The notes beneath the pieces were generated by a model. It was given only the letters and a program-made list of their open reading frames with translations. It did not search any database and was not told the origin of the DNA. Both the position numbers and the translations under genes were made by a program. A stretch of 16,453 bases of DNA from an uncultured Bacteroidales bacterium (lineage in GTDB: Bacteria; Bacteroidota; Bacteroidia; Bacteroidales; Paludibacteraceae), in contig CAKZZM010000112.1 in the NCBI GenBank assembly GCA_937885465.1, positions 1 through 16,453 on the forward strand, written 5' to 3'. Shown piece by piece: positions 1 through 5,917 of the stretch (position 1 is the stretch's first letter; each line of letters begins with the position of its first letter).

Positions 1-282
1 CAACTTTCTGTAGGGTTTAGACACATAGGTAGTCAACCAAAATCAGGAAACTACATAATGTTCAAAATTAACGTAATTATGGAACACATTCAAGTTCAAG
101 GCAAGCGGCTCAAAGCTGCTAAAGTGCGCGGACTTCTGTTTAGTCTTGCCAACAGTATCAAACGCTCAGGCGAAGTGGTCGGCTCAGTCGATGCCGATAA
201 GTATGCAGCATCATGTTCATTCGTTATCGATGACATGATTTTAGGTTTATCAATCTCTAATCTGAAAGGAGGTGAGTTATGA
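1..282 (+). CDS. Small hypothetical protein, possibly 5'-truncated by the window edge
   Basis: The first ATG is at 58 and gives a 74-aa protein. A second in-frame ATG at 79 would give 67 aa. The reading frame is open from base 1 through to ATG 58 with no stop, so the gene may begin outside the window and what is seen may be only its C-terminal part. The product is mildly basic at the start (a KRLKAAKVRG stretch), with no signal peptide or clear membrane segment. I do not recognise the family. The stop codon overlaps the start of the next gene (ATGA at 279-282), so the two are translationally coupled. Its last codons carry a perfect Shine-Dalgarno for the next gene. Confidence 0.6.
   Translation, partial: QLSVGFRHIGSQPKSGNYIMFKINVIMEHIQVQGKRLKAAKVRGLLFSLANSIKRSGEVVGSVDADKYAASCSFVIDDMILGLSISNLKGGEL
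265..273 (+). promoter_or_regulatory. Strong Shine-Dalgarno (AAAGGAGGT)
   Basis: AAAGGAGGT lies 5 nt before the ATG at 279, inside the last codons of the upstream gene. Bacteroidales genes rarely use such a strong site. It fixes the start of the 279-536 gene. Confidence 0.7.
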
Positions 283-536
283 AAACAGATATCCAATTAA
301 GCGTCTTGCCGAGTGTGCAATCACTGCTTGAGCCGGGTGTTAATCCGGCTGACTCAACGATAAACGGTTATTGTGTAGATATGCGCGAAATTATTACCAA
401 TCTTGCAATACTTCACAATGCTGTAGATAGCGATGAGGACAATAAGGCACTATTAGACCATGTTATATCATATTGTGCATATCTGTATCAGGATTTAGAT
501 CGAATATGCAAAGAGGTGGAGGAATACTGCAAATAA
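279..536 (+). CDS. Hypothetical 85-aa acidic protein
   Basis: An 85-residue acidic, mostly helical-looking protein with no membrane segment or signal peptide. The start is supported by the Shine-Dalgarno at 265-273 and the 4-bp overlap with the preceding gene. It is the last gene of its operon: a strong terminator begins 24 bases after the stop. I do not recognise the family. Its place ahead of the regulatory region that precedes the structural genes would suit a small early or regulatory protein, but nothing in the sequence shows this. Confidence 0.65.
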   Translation: MKTDIQLSVLPSVQSLLEPGVNPADSTINGYCVDMREIITNLAILHNAVDSDEDNKALLDHVISYCAYLYQDLDRICKEVEEYCK

Positions 537-560
537 ATCCAAAAGTAATCTCAAGAAAAG

Positions 561-589
561 CCGACTATAGCAATATAGTCGGTTTTTTT
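561..589 (+). terminator. Rho-independent terminator
   Basis: Perfect 9-bp stem CCGACTATA / TATAGTCGG closed by a GCAA tetraloop and followed by seven T. It ends the operon of the two small genes and insulates it from the structural region downstream. Confidence 0.92.
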
Positions 590-590
590 G

Positions 591-660
591 TGTGCAGTAT
601 CGTGTAGAATCCTGCAGTATCGTGCAGTATCGTGTAGAATCGTGCAGAATCGTGCAGAAT
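591..660 (+). repeat. Seven tandem 10-bp repeats (CGTGCAGWAT type), candidate operator or iterons
   Basis: Seven consecutive 10-bp units: tgtgcagtat, cgtgtagaat, cctgcagtat, cgtgcagtat, cgtgtagaat, cgtgcagaat, cgtgcagaat. A degenerate eighth (cgcgcaagtg) follows to 670. The period is close to one helical turn, so a protein reading each unit would sit on one face of the DNA. The array lies between a terminator and the -7 box at 687-694, covering the place where a -33 box would be. An activator or repressor binding array fits best; replication iterons are an alternative. Confidence 0.85.
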
Positions 661-686
661 CGCGCAAGTGATATAATCAATGGTTG

Positions 687-694
687 TAACTTTG
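687..694 (+). promoter_or_regulatory. Bacteroidales-type -7 promoter element TAACTTTG for the structural operon
   Basis: TAACTTTG matches the Bacteroidetes -7 consensus TAnnTTTG and is followed by CAAC and an AT-rich leader up to the ATG at 735. The expected TTTG -33 box, about 20 bases upstream, is not present; that spot is the end of the 10-bp repeat array. Transcription may therefore depend on a factor bound to the repeats (inference). Confidence 0.6.
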
Positions 695-734
695 CAACGC
701 AATTTTAATTATCAACCGCAAAACTCACAAACGT

Positions 735-860
735 ATGAATCAGACAAAGACAGCCGTAATTATCGGCATTATCAGCGTCGTTATGTTGGGAGTAATCATT
801 TACCTCAATCGCGACAAATTTGGCAGTAAGGAACAAGCAACATCACCTGCCGCAGAGTAA
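735..860 (+). CDS. 41-aa single-span membrane peptide
   Basis: A short ORF beginning MNQTKTAVIIGIISVV and ending TSPAAE. Residues about 7-24 form one hydrophobic helix, followed by a positively charged turn (LNRDKFGSKE) and a short polar tail. It is the first gene after the -7 box at 687, with a 33-base gap to the next gene. Size and topology resemble small virion membrane proteins or minor coat peptides of membrane-containing or filamentous phages. No family is recognised. It is short enough to be missed by automatic gene finders. Confidence 0.7.
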   Translation: MNQTKTAVIIGIISVVMLGVIIYLNRDKFGSKEQATSPAAE

Positions 861-893
861 CAGAGAGTATTAATATTAAACAATTTAAGTAAC

Positions 894-1607
894 ATGCAAC
901 CACAAAACAAAGTTGGAGACATAGCTTTCTCCAGTAAGGAAATGAAAGACGCGCTGAAAGCAAATGCAGACGGTGGCGCACAGAGTTACATCGGTTTGAA
1001 CGATGATGACATAGACTTCGGTAAGGCTGAAAGTTTTATCGATGAGTCGGAAGGCGAGAAAGAGTTTAACCTCTCTATCGTTAATAGCACAGCTGCAACG
1101 CAGAAAATCCAGTTTAACGACATCATCGCCGCACAAGATGGTTACAGCCTGTTGAAAGAAGGTGTTGTCTTAACTGTTGGTTCAGGCGACAGTGCCAGAA
1201 CAGTAGAGGCTTCCGGCGACCCGCGCTCGATAGACATTCTCGCAAACCTCATCAAACATGCACCTATGCGCCTACGTGCAGTGCGCTTCAACGTGAGCGA
1301 CGAAGGTCAGCTTGACGAACTTCTCAAGTACGTTAAGGAAACACCTTTCGAGACCGGAGTGACAACCCAGAAGAAGCCGTCGAACTTCCAAGACCAAAAC
1401 ACCAACAACACCAAGACCGTAACGGTCGATTTGAAGGACTGGGTTTTAGGACACGACAGCACCATCCTCTATACCATTCGTGCCGGCGCAACAGTGAACC
1501 TCACTCTCTACTTCGGTGCATCATTCGACACCGCCAAAGCTTTGCGTAAGAAGCATGAGCGTGCCACAAAGACGGCTGCAAGCTTCTTTGCACGTCAGAA
1601 CGCCTAA
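894..1607 (+). CDS. Candidate major capsid (coat) protein
   Basis: A 237-aa soluble protein with no signal peptide or membrane segment, rich in predicted beta strands: KEFNLSIVNS, VVLTVGSG, MRLRAVRFNV, TKTVTVDLKDW and TILYTIRAGATVNLTLYFGA. It ends in a basic helical tail (ALRKKHERATKTAASFF). Alternating strands and loops suit a jelly-roll coat protein, but I cannot identify a family from sequence alone. Indirect support is good: it is the first large gene of the operon, is followed directly by a strong hairpin that would raise its own mRNA relative to downstream genes, and its codons favour C-ending forms (AAC, GAC, ACC, TTC) more than its neighbours do, as in highly expressed genes. A minor structural or scaffold protein is the main alternative. 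Confidence 0.55.
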   Translation: MQPQNKVGDIAFSSKEMKDALKANADGGAQSYIGLNDDDIDFGKAESFIDESEGEKEFNLSIVNSTAATQKIQFNDIIAAQDGYSLLKEGVVLTVGSGDSARTVEASGDPRSIDILANLIKHAPMRLRAVRFNVSDEGQLDELLKYVKETPFETGVTTQKKPSNFQDQNTNNTKTVTVDLKDWVLGHDSTILYTIRAGATVNLTLYFGASFDTAKALRKKHERATKTAASFFARQNA

Positions 1608-1633
1608 TCTTATTTAGGTATTAGTCTAACTAA

Positions 1634-1675
1634 TAGGGGCAGGGAATATCAAAAAAGCCCTGTCCCTATTTTTAA
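1634..1675 (+). terminator. Intra-operon hairpin terminator or attenuator
   Basis: An 11-bp stem (TAGGGGCAGGG with CCCTGTCCCTA, one G-U pair, 13-nt loop) followed by TTTTTAATTTT. It sits between the capsid candidate and the membrane-protein genes, with no clear promoter between it and the next ATG at 1688. It probably terminates most transcripts and lets a fraction read through, setting coat-to-minor-protein stoichiometry. Confidence 0.85.
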
Positions 1676-1687
1676 TTTTGAAACAAT

Positions 1688-2176
1688 ATGAAAGTAAAAT
1701 TAAATAAAAATGCAGTATTCCTTGAGTTTATCCGCCGAGTGAAGGAAAACGAAAACGGTGTGCGTAATTACTTATCAGATGCCGGTATTAAGGTTGGCGA
1801 TGAAGGCATCACCGTGCAACAACTCAACGAGTTGCGTAAAATCAACTACAACGCTTTCAGCGAAATGGTTATGTTCCTATATCCTGAAATAAAGACATAT
1901 GTAGGAGCGGATGGCGATGACAATGGTAAGTGGACGTCACAAGATACTATCAGCACAATTGGTGTAGTACTTGGTGGCGCAAGCGATATACTGGGTCGCT
2001 TGAATATCAATGGCAACACTGATGCGATGGCAGCAAGCAATGCTTATGCTGCACTTGCAGCGCAACAACAGACAGAGCAAGAGAAGAAGCAAATGCGCAT
2101 AACCATATTGATTGTGTGCTTGGGCTTTTTAGTGATTGTTGGTGCAGGAGTACTCATTTTCAAGAATAGGAGGTAA
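1688..2176 (+). CDS. C-tail-anchored membrane protein, structural candidate
   Basis: 162 aa. The N-terminal about 130 residues are soluble, with charged helices (FLEFIRRVKENENGVRNY) and an Ala/Gln-rich stretch (ASNAYAALAAQQQTEQEKK). Residues about 137-158 form one membrane helix ending in the basic tail FKNRR, so the bulk should lie on the opposite side from the basic tail. No known domain is recognised. It is the first gene after the hairpin at 1634-1675 and is followed 3 bases later by the next ATG. The end of the gene contains the AGGAGGT Shine-Dalgarno for that gene. Confidence 0.7.
   Translation: MKVKLNKNAVFLEFIRRVKENENGVRNYLSDAGIKVGDEGITVQQLNELRKINYNAFSEMVMFLYPEIKTYVGADGDDNGKWTSQDTISTIGVVLGGASDILGRLNINGNTDAMAASNAYAALAAQQQTEQEKKQMRITILIVCLGFLVIVGAGVLIFKNRR
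2168..2174 (+). promoter_or_regulatory. Shine-Dalgarno AGGAGGT
   Basis: AGGAGGT lies 5 nt before the ATG at 2180 and overlaps the stop codon of the upstream gene. This supports translational coupling and fixes the start of the 78-aa gene. Confidence 0.65.
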
Positions 2177-2179
2177 GTT

Positions 2180-2416
2180 ATGGAATTTTCATGGATAGCA
2201 GGCATCTTTGAAGGTGCTTATGGAGCAGCCTCAAAAATCGCTACAACTGTAGTAAATGGAAACGTTCAACAAGTTTCACTTGAAACGTCAGCAGATGTAG
2301 CTAATAATACCAAATCGGAGAACCAAAAGACCGTCCGCTCACTTATTATCGGTGCATGTGTTGTCGCCGCTATTGCTGTCTTTGGTCTTTTTGTATGGTC
2401 TAACCATCGTAAATAA
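2180..2416 (+). CDS. 78-aa C-tail-anchored membrane protein
   Basis: A short polar N-terminal part with an amphipathic beginning (FSWIAGIFEGAYGAASKIA), a Thr/Asn/Ser-rich middle, and one membrane helix at about residues 53-73 ending in SNHRK. The family is unknown. Its architecture repeats that of the gene before it: soluble part first, one C-terminal span, then a basic end. Ten bases separate it from the start of the metallopeptidase gene. A small virion membrane protein is the likeliest role, inferred from position. Confidence 0.7.
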   Translation: MEFSWIAGIFEGAYGAASKIATTVVNGNVQQVSLETSADVANNTKSENQKTVRSLIIGACVVAAIAVFGLFVWSNHRK

Positions 2417-2426
2417 CCACATCTCT

Positions 2427-2912
2427 ATGCCGACAATACAATTTTTCCCGACTTTTCCGGAGCGTCCGACTAACCCCGCGCGAACTAATATACAAACAGG
2501 AGACATCGAGATAAACGCTGCGCGCTGGACTCAACTCACTCCTGAAGAGCGGGAATTTGTATTGCAGCATGAGATAGGACATTATAAAGGTCAAACTTTC
2601 GACGAAGTACGGGCAGATCGTTACGCACTTAGGCAGTTAGCACTCAAAAAACCGTATTCGCTTATCAACTACCTAAATGCGGTTAGCAATATCAGCTATG
2701 GCGACCCTTTGCGTGTTATGGCTGCACAACGCGACACACTTGAGATAGCGGCAGCGCAAGGTAGCAGGGAAGCCAAACAGCTGCTTAAACAATATGCAGC
2801 AGCTGACGGAAAAGAAACAGAACCACAGCCAAACAACACATGGAAATGGACGCTTGTACTACTCGGTGTAGTAAGTGTTTGCACATTTTTATTTGGAAAG
2901 TTAAACAAATAA
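2427..2912 (+). CDS. Membrane-anchored HExxH zinc metallopeptidase-like protein
   Basis: 161 aa from ATG 2427. An in-frame ATG at 2352 lies inside the previous gene and is not preferred. Residues 48-52 read HEIGH, the zinc-binding and catalytic motif of zincin peptidases. They are followed by DEVRADRYA at 59-67, where E60 or D64 could supply the third zinc ligand, as in the HExxH plus E/D-xxx-AD pattern of M48-, M78- or SprT-like families. The rest is helical, and residues about 140-158 form one C-terminal membrane span. I see no signal peptide. Lying among single-span structural genes, it may be a maturation protease acting on virion proteins at the membrane, or a virion-borne enzyme used at entry. 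Catalytic activity is inferred from the motif only. Confidence 0.7.
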   Translation: MPTIQFFPTFPERPTNPARTNIQTGDIEINAARWTQLTPEEREFVLQHEIGHYKGQTFDEVRADRYALRQLALKKPYSLINYLNAVSNISYGDPLRVMAAQRDTLEIAAAQGSREAKQLLKQYAAADGKETEPQPNNTWKWTLVLLGVVSVCTFLFGKLNK

Positions 2913-2926
2913 CAACATACAAAACT

Positions 2927-3799
2927 ATGGATAAAAAGTATTTAATAATAGCCGGTGCAGGATTAGTTGCCATTGCATTGTATTATCTTATTTCTAAAAA
3001 CAAGAATAAGGGTACAGAAAGTATAGAAGAAATAGCCGACTCTGCCGCCTCAATGTCAGCAGAGAAATTATCAAGCCTATATACGGCAAACAAAGCTGCA
3101 CCCGACACTTCTAACTATTCGGCAAAAGACCGAGATTATAACGATGCTGTACGCCGCTATCAAGAAAAATATGGAACACAACCCGACTCAAGTTGGGATA
3201 CCGATGAAATAGAAGCACGCATTGCCAGTTATGACGAGACTCAGAAATATATCAAAATGTATTTAACCCTTGAAAGACAATACGACGAAGGGAACGTTGA
3301 AAAGACGGACAAAGAACTTAGTCGTATGAATGTTGATGATCTAAAAAAATTAGTAACCGACATTGAATTGCAGAACAAGCGTACTTACTGGTCTCAGCGT
3401 AAAGCCGCAATCGCCGCTGAAGTAGACAGTTTTATTGATGGCAGCAAGAACGGTGGCACTTGGTCAAGTGATGCGAAACAATTACCTATAGGTAACATCC
3501 GTGCTTTAGCGGCTATGGAAGACAATGAAAAGGTATATGCAGCCTCTTACTTTATGTCGAAAAAAGAAAAAATACCAACCGGCACGACATGGGCTAATTA
3601 CACTAAAGGTGGAAGTTTCGCATCTTCGATAGATACTGTATATCCGTCTTCTAATTGCTCTTATCTGCGAGACCGCGCTTGGAAAAATATCGCAAACTTC
3701 AAGGAGCGCGATGCAATGGTAAACGAAGTAATTGCTTTCAATAAGGCTTTTCGTGCTATAAGCGGAAAGAAAGTGAATGAATACGGAGAAATAATCTAA
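2927..3799 (+). CDS. 290-aa membrane-anchored protein with a YGxxP motif
   Basis: The start at 2927 (MDKKYLIIAG) is chosen because an upstream in-frame ATG at 2840 lies within the preceding gene. Residues about 5-23 form an N-terminal membrane anchor followed by the basic KNKNK, so the remaining 265 residues are probably on one face of the membrane. That part is highly charged and helical, with YQEKYGTQPDSSW at 78-90, a motif that recurs in two other proteins of this element (genes at 11389 and 12692). No enzyme motif is seen. Being the largest of the membrane block, it could be a vertex or infection protein, but this is speculation. No homologous family is recognised. Confidence 0.65.
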   Translation: MDKKYLIIAGAGLVAIALYYLISKNKNKGTESIEEIADSAASMSAEKLSSLYTANKAAPDTSNYSAKDRDYNDAVRRYQEKYGTQPDSSWDTDEIEARIASYDETQKYIKMYLTLERQYDEGNVEKTDKELSRMNVDDLKKLVTDIELQNKRTYWSQRKAAIAAEVDSFIDGSKNGGTWSSDAKQLPIGNIRALAAMEDNEKVYAASYFMSKKEKIPTGTTWANYTKGGSFASSIDTVYPSSNCSYLRDRAWKNIANFKERDAMVNEVIAFNKAFRAISGKKVNEYGEII

Positions 3800-3810
3800 C
3801 ATTTTGCATT

Positions 3811-4227
3811 ATGGATAAAGAGTTAGCGGTACGCATGGAAAAGTTGTACGACTTCAAGGACGGTGAAGCGGAGAAATATGCTGTTATTGCATATTTCAAA
3901 CAACAAGAGAAGGTAAAAAACGACCTTCTTAATGCCGCTATTGGTAGTCAGATGGTAGCCCCGGAACATATCACACTTTCCCAACAGGTTGCAATGGGTA
4001 TGACCGACAAAGAGCTTGAAGCGTACCGGCAGATACAAATCAGTAATAAATATGGTGGTCAAGATACTGACGTAAACATAAATCATAAGAGCAAAGAGCC
4101 TCATCGAAATATTGGCAACAAAACTATATCAATGAAAGGTGGGATATCCAAATCATGCTTTACATTTACCGACCTAATTCTTTGTGTTATTGCCTTCTTA
4201 TTGTTCCTCTTGTTAATAACTCGTTAA
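3811..4227 (+). CDS. 138-aa C-tail-anchored membrane protein
   Basis: The N-terminal 110 residues are soluble and charged (MEKLYDFKDGEAEKYAVIAY, TDKELEAYRQIQISNKYGG), followed by a basic segment and a strongly hydrophobic C-terminal helix at about 117-136 (FTDLILCVIAFLLFLLLI) ending in TR. It starts 11 bases after the stop of the previous gene, and its own stop is 3 bases before the next ATG. The family is not recognised. It is another member of the run of single-span proteins. Confidence 0.68.
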   Translation: MDKELAVRMEKLYDFKDGEAEKYAVIAYFKQQEKVKNDLLNAAIGSQMVAPEHITLSQQVAMGMTDKELEAYRQIQISNKYGGQDTDVNINHKSKEPHRNIGNKTISMKGGISKSCFTFTDLILCVIAFLLFLLLITR

Positions 4228-4230
4228 AGT

Positions 4231-4668
4231 ATGAAGAAAGCATCTGACATACAAGGCATACTTATAGGTTCTGCAGTGCTATTAGCAGTTATAATTATAC
4301 TGGTAATAGTGGTTGTCGTGTTGGTGCGCAAAAAGAAAGCACAGACTACGGTACTTCCACAGCAAACCAACTGGGGTAAGACACTCACAGACGAAGAGTC
4401 AGACACAATAAAACGCATAGCAGATGCTTTGTATGAAGACATGAAAGGACTAAATGTTTTCAATCGTAACGAAGCTATCTATGTGGAGTATAACAATTCC
4501 AACGACCGCATCTTTGTAGGCGTAGCTAATTATTTCGCTCAGGTTTATGGTAATGGTGAAAGTCTTGCACAATGGATGAAAGACGAGGTCTATTCTTGGA
4601 CTTCACTTGCAACATCAGGATTAACCGATGGCATTATTGCCCGCCTTGCTACTTTTGGAATTAACTAA
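4231..4668 (+). CDS. 145-aa N-terminally membrane-anchored protein
   Basis: Residues about 9-32 form a very hydrophobic Ile/Val/Leu-rich anchor followed by RKKKAQ. The remaining 110 residues form a soluble domain with helices and aromatic residues (IADALYEDMKGLNVFNR, VANYFAQVYGNGESLAQWMKDEVYSW). It has no cysteine or catalytic motif that I can identify. By the positive-inside rule the soluble domain faces the basic side. It is tightly packed between neighbours. A structural role in a membrane-containing particle is inferred from context only. Confidence 0.68.
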   Translation: MKKASDIQGILIGSAVLLAVIIILVIVVVVLVRKKKAQTTVLPQQTNWGKTLTDEESDTIKRIADALYEDMKGLNVFNRNEAIYVEYNNSNDRIFVGVANYFAQVYGNGESLAQWMKDEVYSWTSLATSGLTDGIIARLATFGIN

Positions 4669-4682
4669 AATCAGAAAACAAT

Positions 4683-4826
4683 ATGACAACTCAACAAACA
4701 AACAATTTAGCAAATATAGGCGTAGGCGTAGATATTAACCTCACAACTATGTCGGCAGTATATCTGCTGTTAATTATCGCGCTTGGTTCCGCTGCCTTCT
4801 TTGCATGCAAGAAATATATCAAATGA
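4683..4826 (+). CDS. 47-aa single-span membrane peptide
   Basis: This short ORF begins MTTQQTNNLANIGVGVDINL, has one membrane helix at about residues 24-41 (SAVYLLLIIALGSAAFFA) and ends CKKYIK. Its stop overlaps the next start (ATGA, 4823-4826), which supports it as a real translated gene. Like the 41-aa gene at 735, it resembles small membrane proteins of lipid-containing or filamentous phages. No family is recognised. Confidence 0.7.
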   Translation: MTTQQTNNLANIGVGVDINLTTMSAVYLLLIIALGSAAFFACKKYIK

Positions 4827-5182
4827 AAAAGGTAAACAAGCAAATAGTCGTTATTGTGCTTATTGCGCTGTTACTTGTCGCCGTAATAGTGACTGTTTAT
4901 TTTATCGCACGCAAAAAACAATCGCAGAACGATAATTCAACAACCAATAATAGCAGCGATACAGCCTCGACGGTGCTGCAATATGGCTCACGTGGCAACG
5001 AAGTTAAACGCCTACAAGAGTTTTTAAACACACAATTAAGTTTAATGGTATGGCGCGGTTATCCTACCTATAACGGACAGGAGATAAAACAGCTCACGGT
5101 GGACGGTATCTTTGGCGCACGCACACAAGCAGCTGTTGAATGGTATTTTAACTCAAAAACTGTACTAACAAATCAATTCTAA
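4823..5182 (+). CDS. Membrane-anchored peptidoglycan-binding (PGBD_1-like) protein
   Basis: 119 aa from ATG 4823, chosen for its 4-bp overlap with the preceding gene; an upstream in-frame ATG at 4805 is less likely. Residues about 8-29 form an N-terminal membrane anchor, followed by a basic stop-transfer and an Asn/Ser/Thr-rich linker (about 35-51). The C-terminal region shows the PGBD_1 pattern: LQYGSRGNEVKRLQEFLN, then LTVDGIFGARTQAAVEWY. This domain binds peptidoglycan and is typical of wall hydrolases and phage lysins. No catalytic domain is attached. In a virion membrane it could hold the particle or its membrane tube at the cell wall during entry; tethering at lysis is also possible. 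Confidence 0.82.
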   Translation: MKKVNKQIVVIVLIALLLVAVIVTVYFIARKKQSQNDNSTTNNSSDTASTVLQYGSRGNEVKRLQEFLNTQLSLMVWRGYPTYNGQEIKQLTVDGIFGARTQAAVEWYFNSKTVLTNQF

Positions 5183-5188
5183 CAAATT

Positions 5189-5449
5189 ATGAATTTCTTA
5201 CCGGCAATATACACCGAATCCGAGCCTGCCGACATCGTTGTTTCGGCAGCCGAAGGTACTTATATAGGCAGATTCGACCGTTCGAAGTATGATTCGACAC
5301 AGGACGCTGAAGAGCAGGCGATCTGGTCTATTCGTCTTATTGCGTCTCCCGATGAAAACACGGTGAAAACTCTATATCCAAATGGTATAAAAGCATATAT
5401 GCACGTTTGGAATGATAGGGAAGATTATAACTATCAATACTCATTATAA
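5189..5449 (+). CDS. Hypothetical 86-aa acidic soluble protein
   Basis: The only gene between 1688 and 5913 without a predicted membrane segment. It is acidic, with likely beta strands (DIVVSAAEGTYIGRFDRS, IWSIRLIAS, IKAYMHVW) and aromatic residues at the C-terminus (REDYNYQYSL). It is 6 bases downstream of the peptidoglycan-binding gene and 2 bases before the next ATG. The family is not recognised. As a soluble beta protein among virion-type genes it could be a minor capsid, vertex or adaptor protein, but nothing in the sequence proves this. Confidence 0.65.
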   Translation: MNFLPAIYTESEPADIVVSAAEGTYIGRFDRSKYDSTQDAEEQAIWSIRLIASPDENTVKTLYPNGIKAYMHVWNDREDYNYQYSL

Positions 5450-5451
5450 TT

Positions 5452-5913
5452 ATGACAGAAGAAATGGCAATGCTGCGAGCGGCAGCACTTATTGACAAAG
5501 GACAGCGTGCAAATGCTGATGGTTACACGCGAGTAGTAGGTTACACATCACAAGTAGGTTACACCAAGCCTGTGGGTTATACAAACGTCATCTATGCTGC
5601 ACCAATAGGCAATTTGGCAACTAAATCTGCCGAAGAAGCAGCACTTGAATCAGCATACAAGGCTGACGGCGGCGGCTCTGAAACCGCTAAAGACTGGACT
5701 CAGGGAATTCTCAAAGGTGATTTAATTCCGGTCGAAACTTTTGCTCCCATCACCCGACAAAGCGAAAAGGTAGAAGTTGAATATTGTGATGCACCAACGC
5801 CGACAAAGAAGTCGCTTATTGACCGTATCAAGGAAAATCCTGCTATGTACGGCTTGATTGCCGCGTTCCTCGCAATCATCACTTTCGGCATATATAAGTC
5901 AAAGAAAGGGTAA
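5452..5913 (+). CDS. 153-aa C-tail-anchored protein with GYT repeats
   Basis: Residues 24-46 contain four GYT motifs at a six-residue period (GYTRVVGYTSQVGYTKPVGYTN), encoded by 18-bp units. A Glu/Ala-rich helix follows (about 56-70), then a Gly-rich hinge (DGGGSE). Residues about 132-148 form one membrane span (MYGLIAAFLAIITFGIY) ending KSKKG. The N-terminus has a short helix (MTEEMAMLRAAALIDKG). The repeat could be a short solenoid or a docking peptide. It is the last of the continuous run of membrane proteins. No family is recognised. Confidence 0.68.
   Translation: MTEEMAMLRAAALIDKGQRANADGYTRVVGYTSQVGYTKPVGYTNVIYAAPIGNLATKSAEEAALESAYKADGGGSETAKDWTQGILKGDLIPVETFAPITRQSEKVEVEYCDAPTPTKKSLIDRIKENPAMYGLIAAFLAIITFGIYKSKKG
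5520..5587 (+). repeat. 18-bp in-frame repeat coding GYT-x3 units
   Basis: Four units with the core GGTTAYAC at 18-bp spacing inside the 5452-5913 gene. Third positions vary (tac/tat, gta/gtg), so the repeat is kept at protein level rather than being a very recent duplication. Confidence 0.7.
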
Positions 5914-5917
5914 CAAT

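Noticed and set aside
591..660. CRISPR or coding repeat
   Set aside because: A 10-bp unit without spacers, in a non-coding region between a terminator and a promoter. Minus-strand frames across it are trivial repeats.
735..5182. Filamentous (inovirus-type) prophage
   Set aside because: Small single-span peptides fit, but no Zot-like ATPase is visible and the set of larger membrane proteins plus peptidase and lysis genes fits a lytic-release particle better. Not fully excluded, because the left part is missing.
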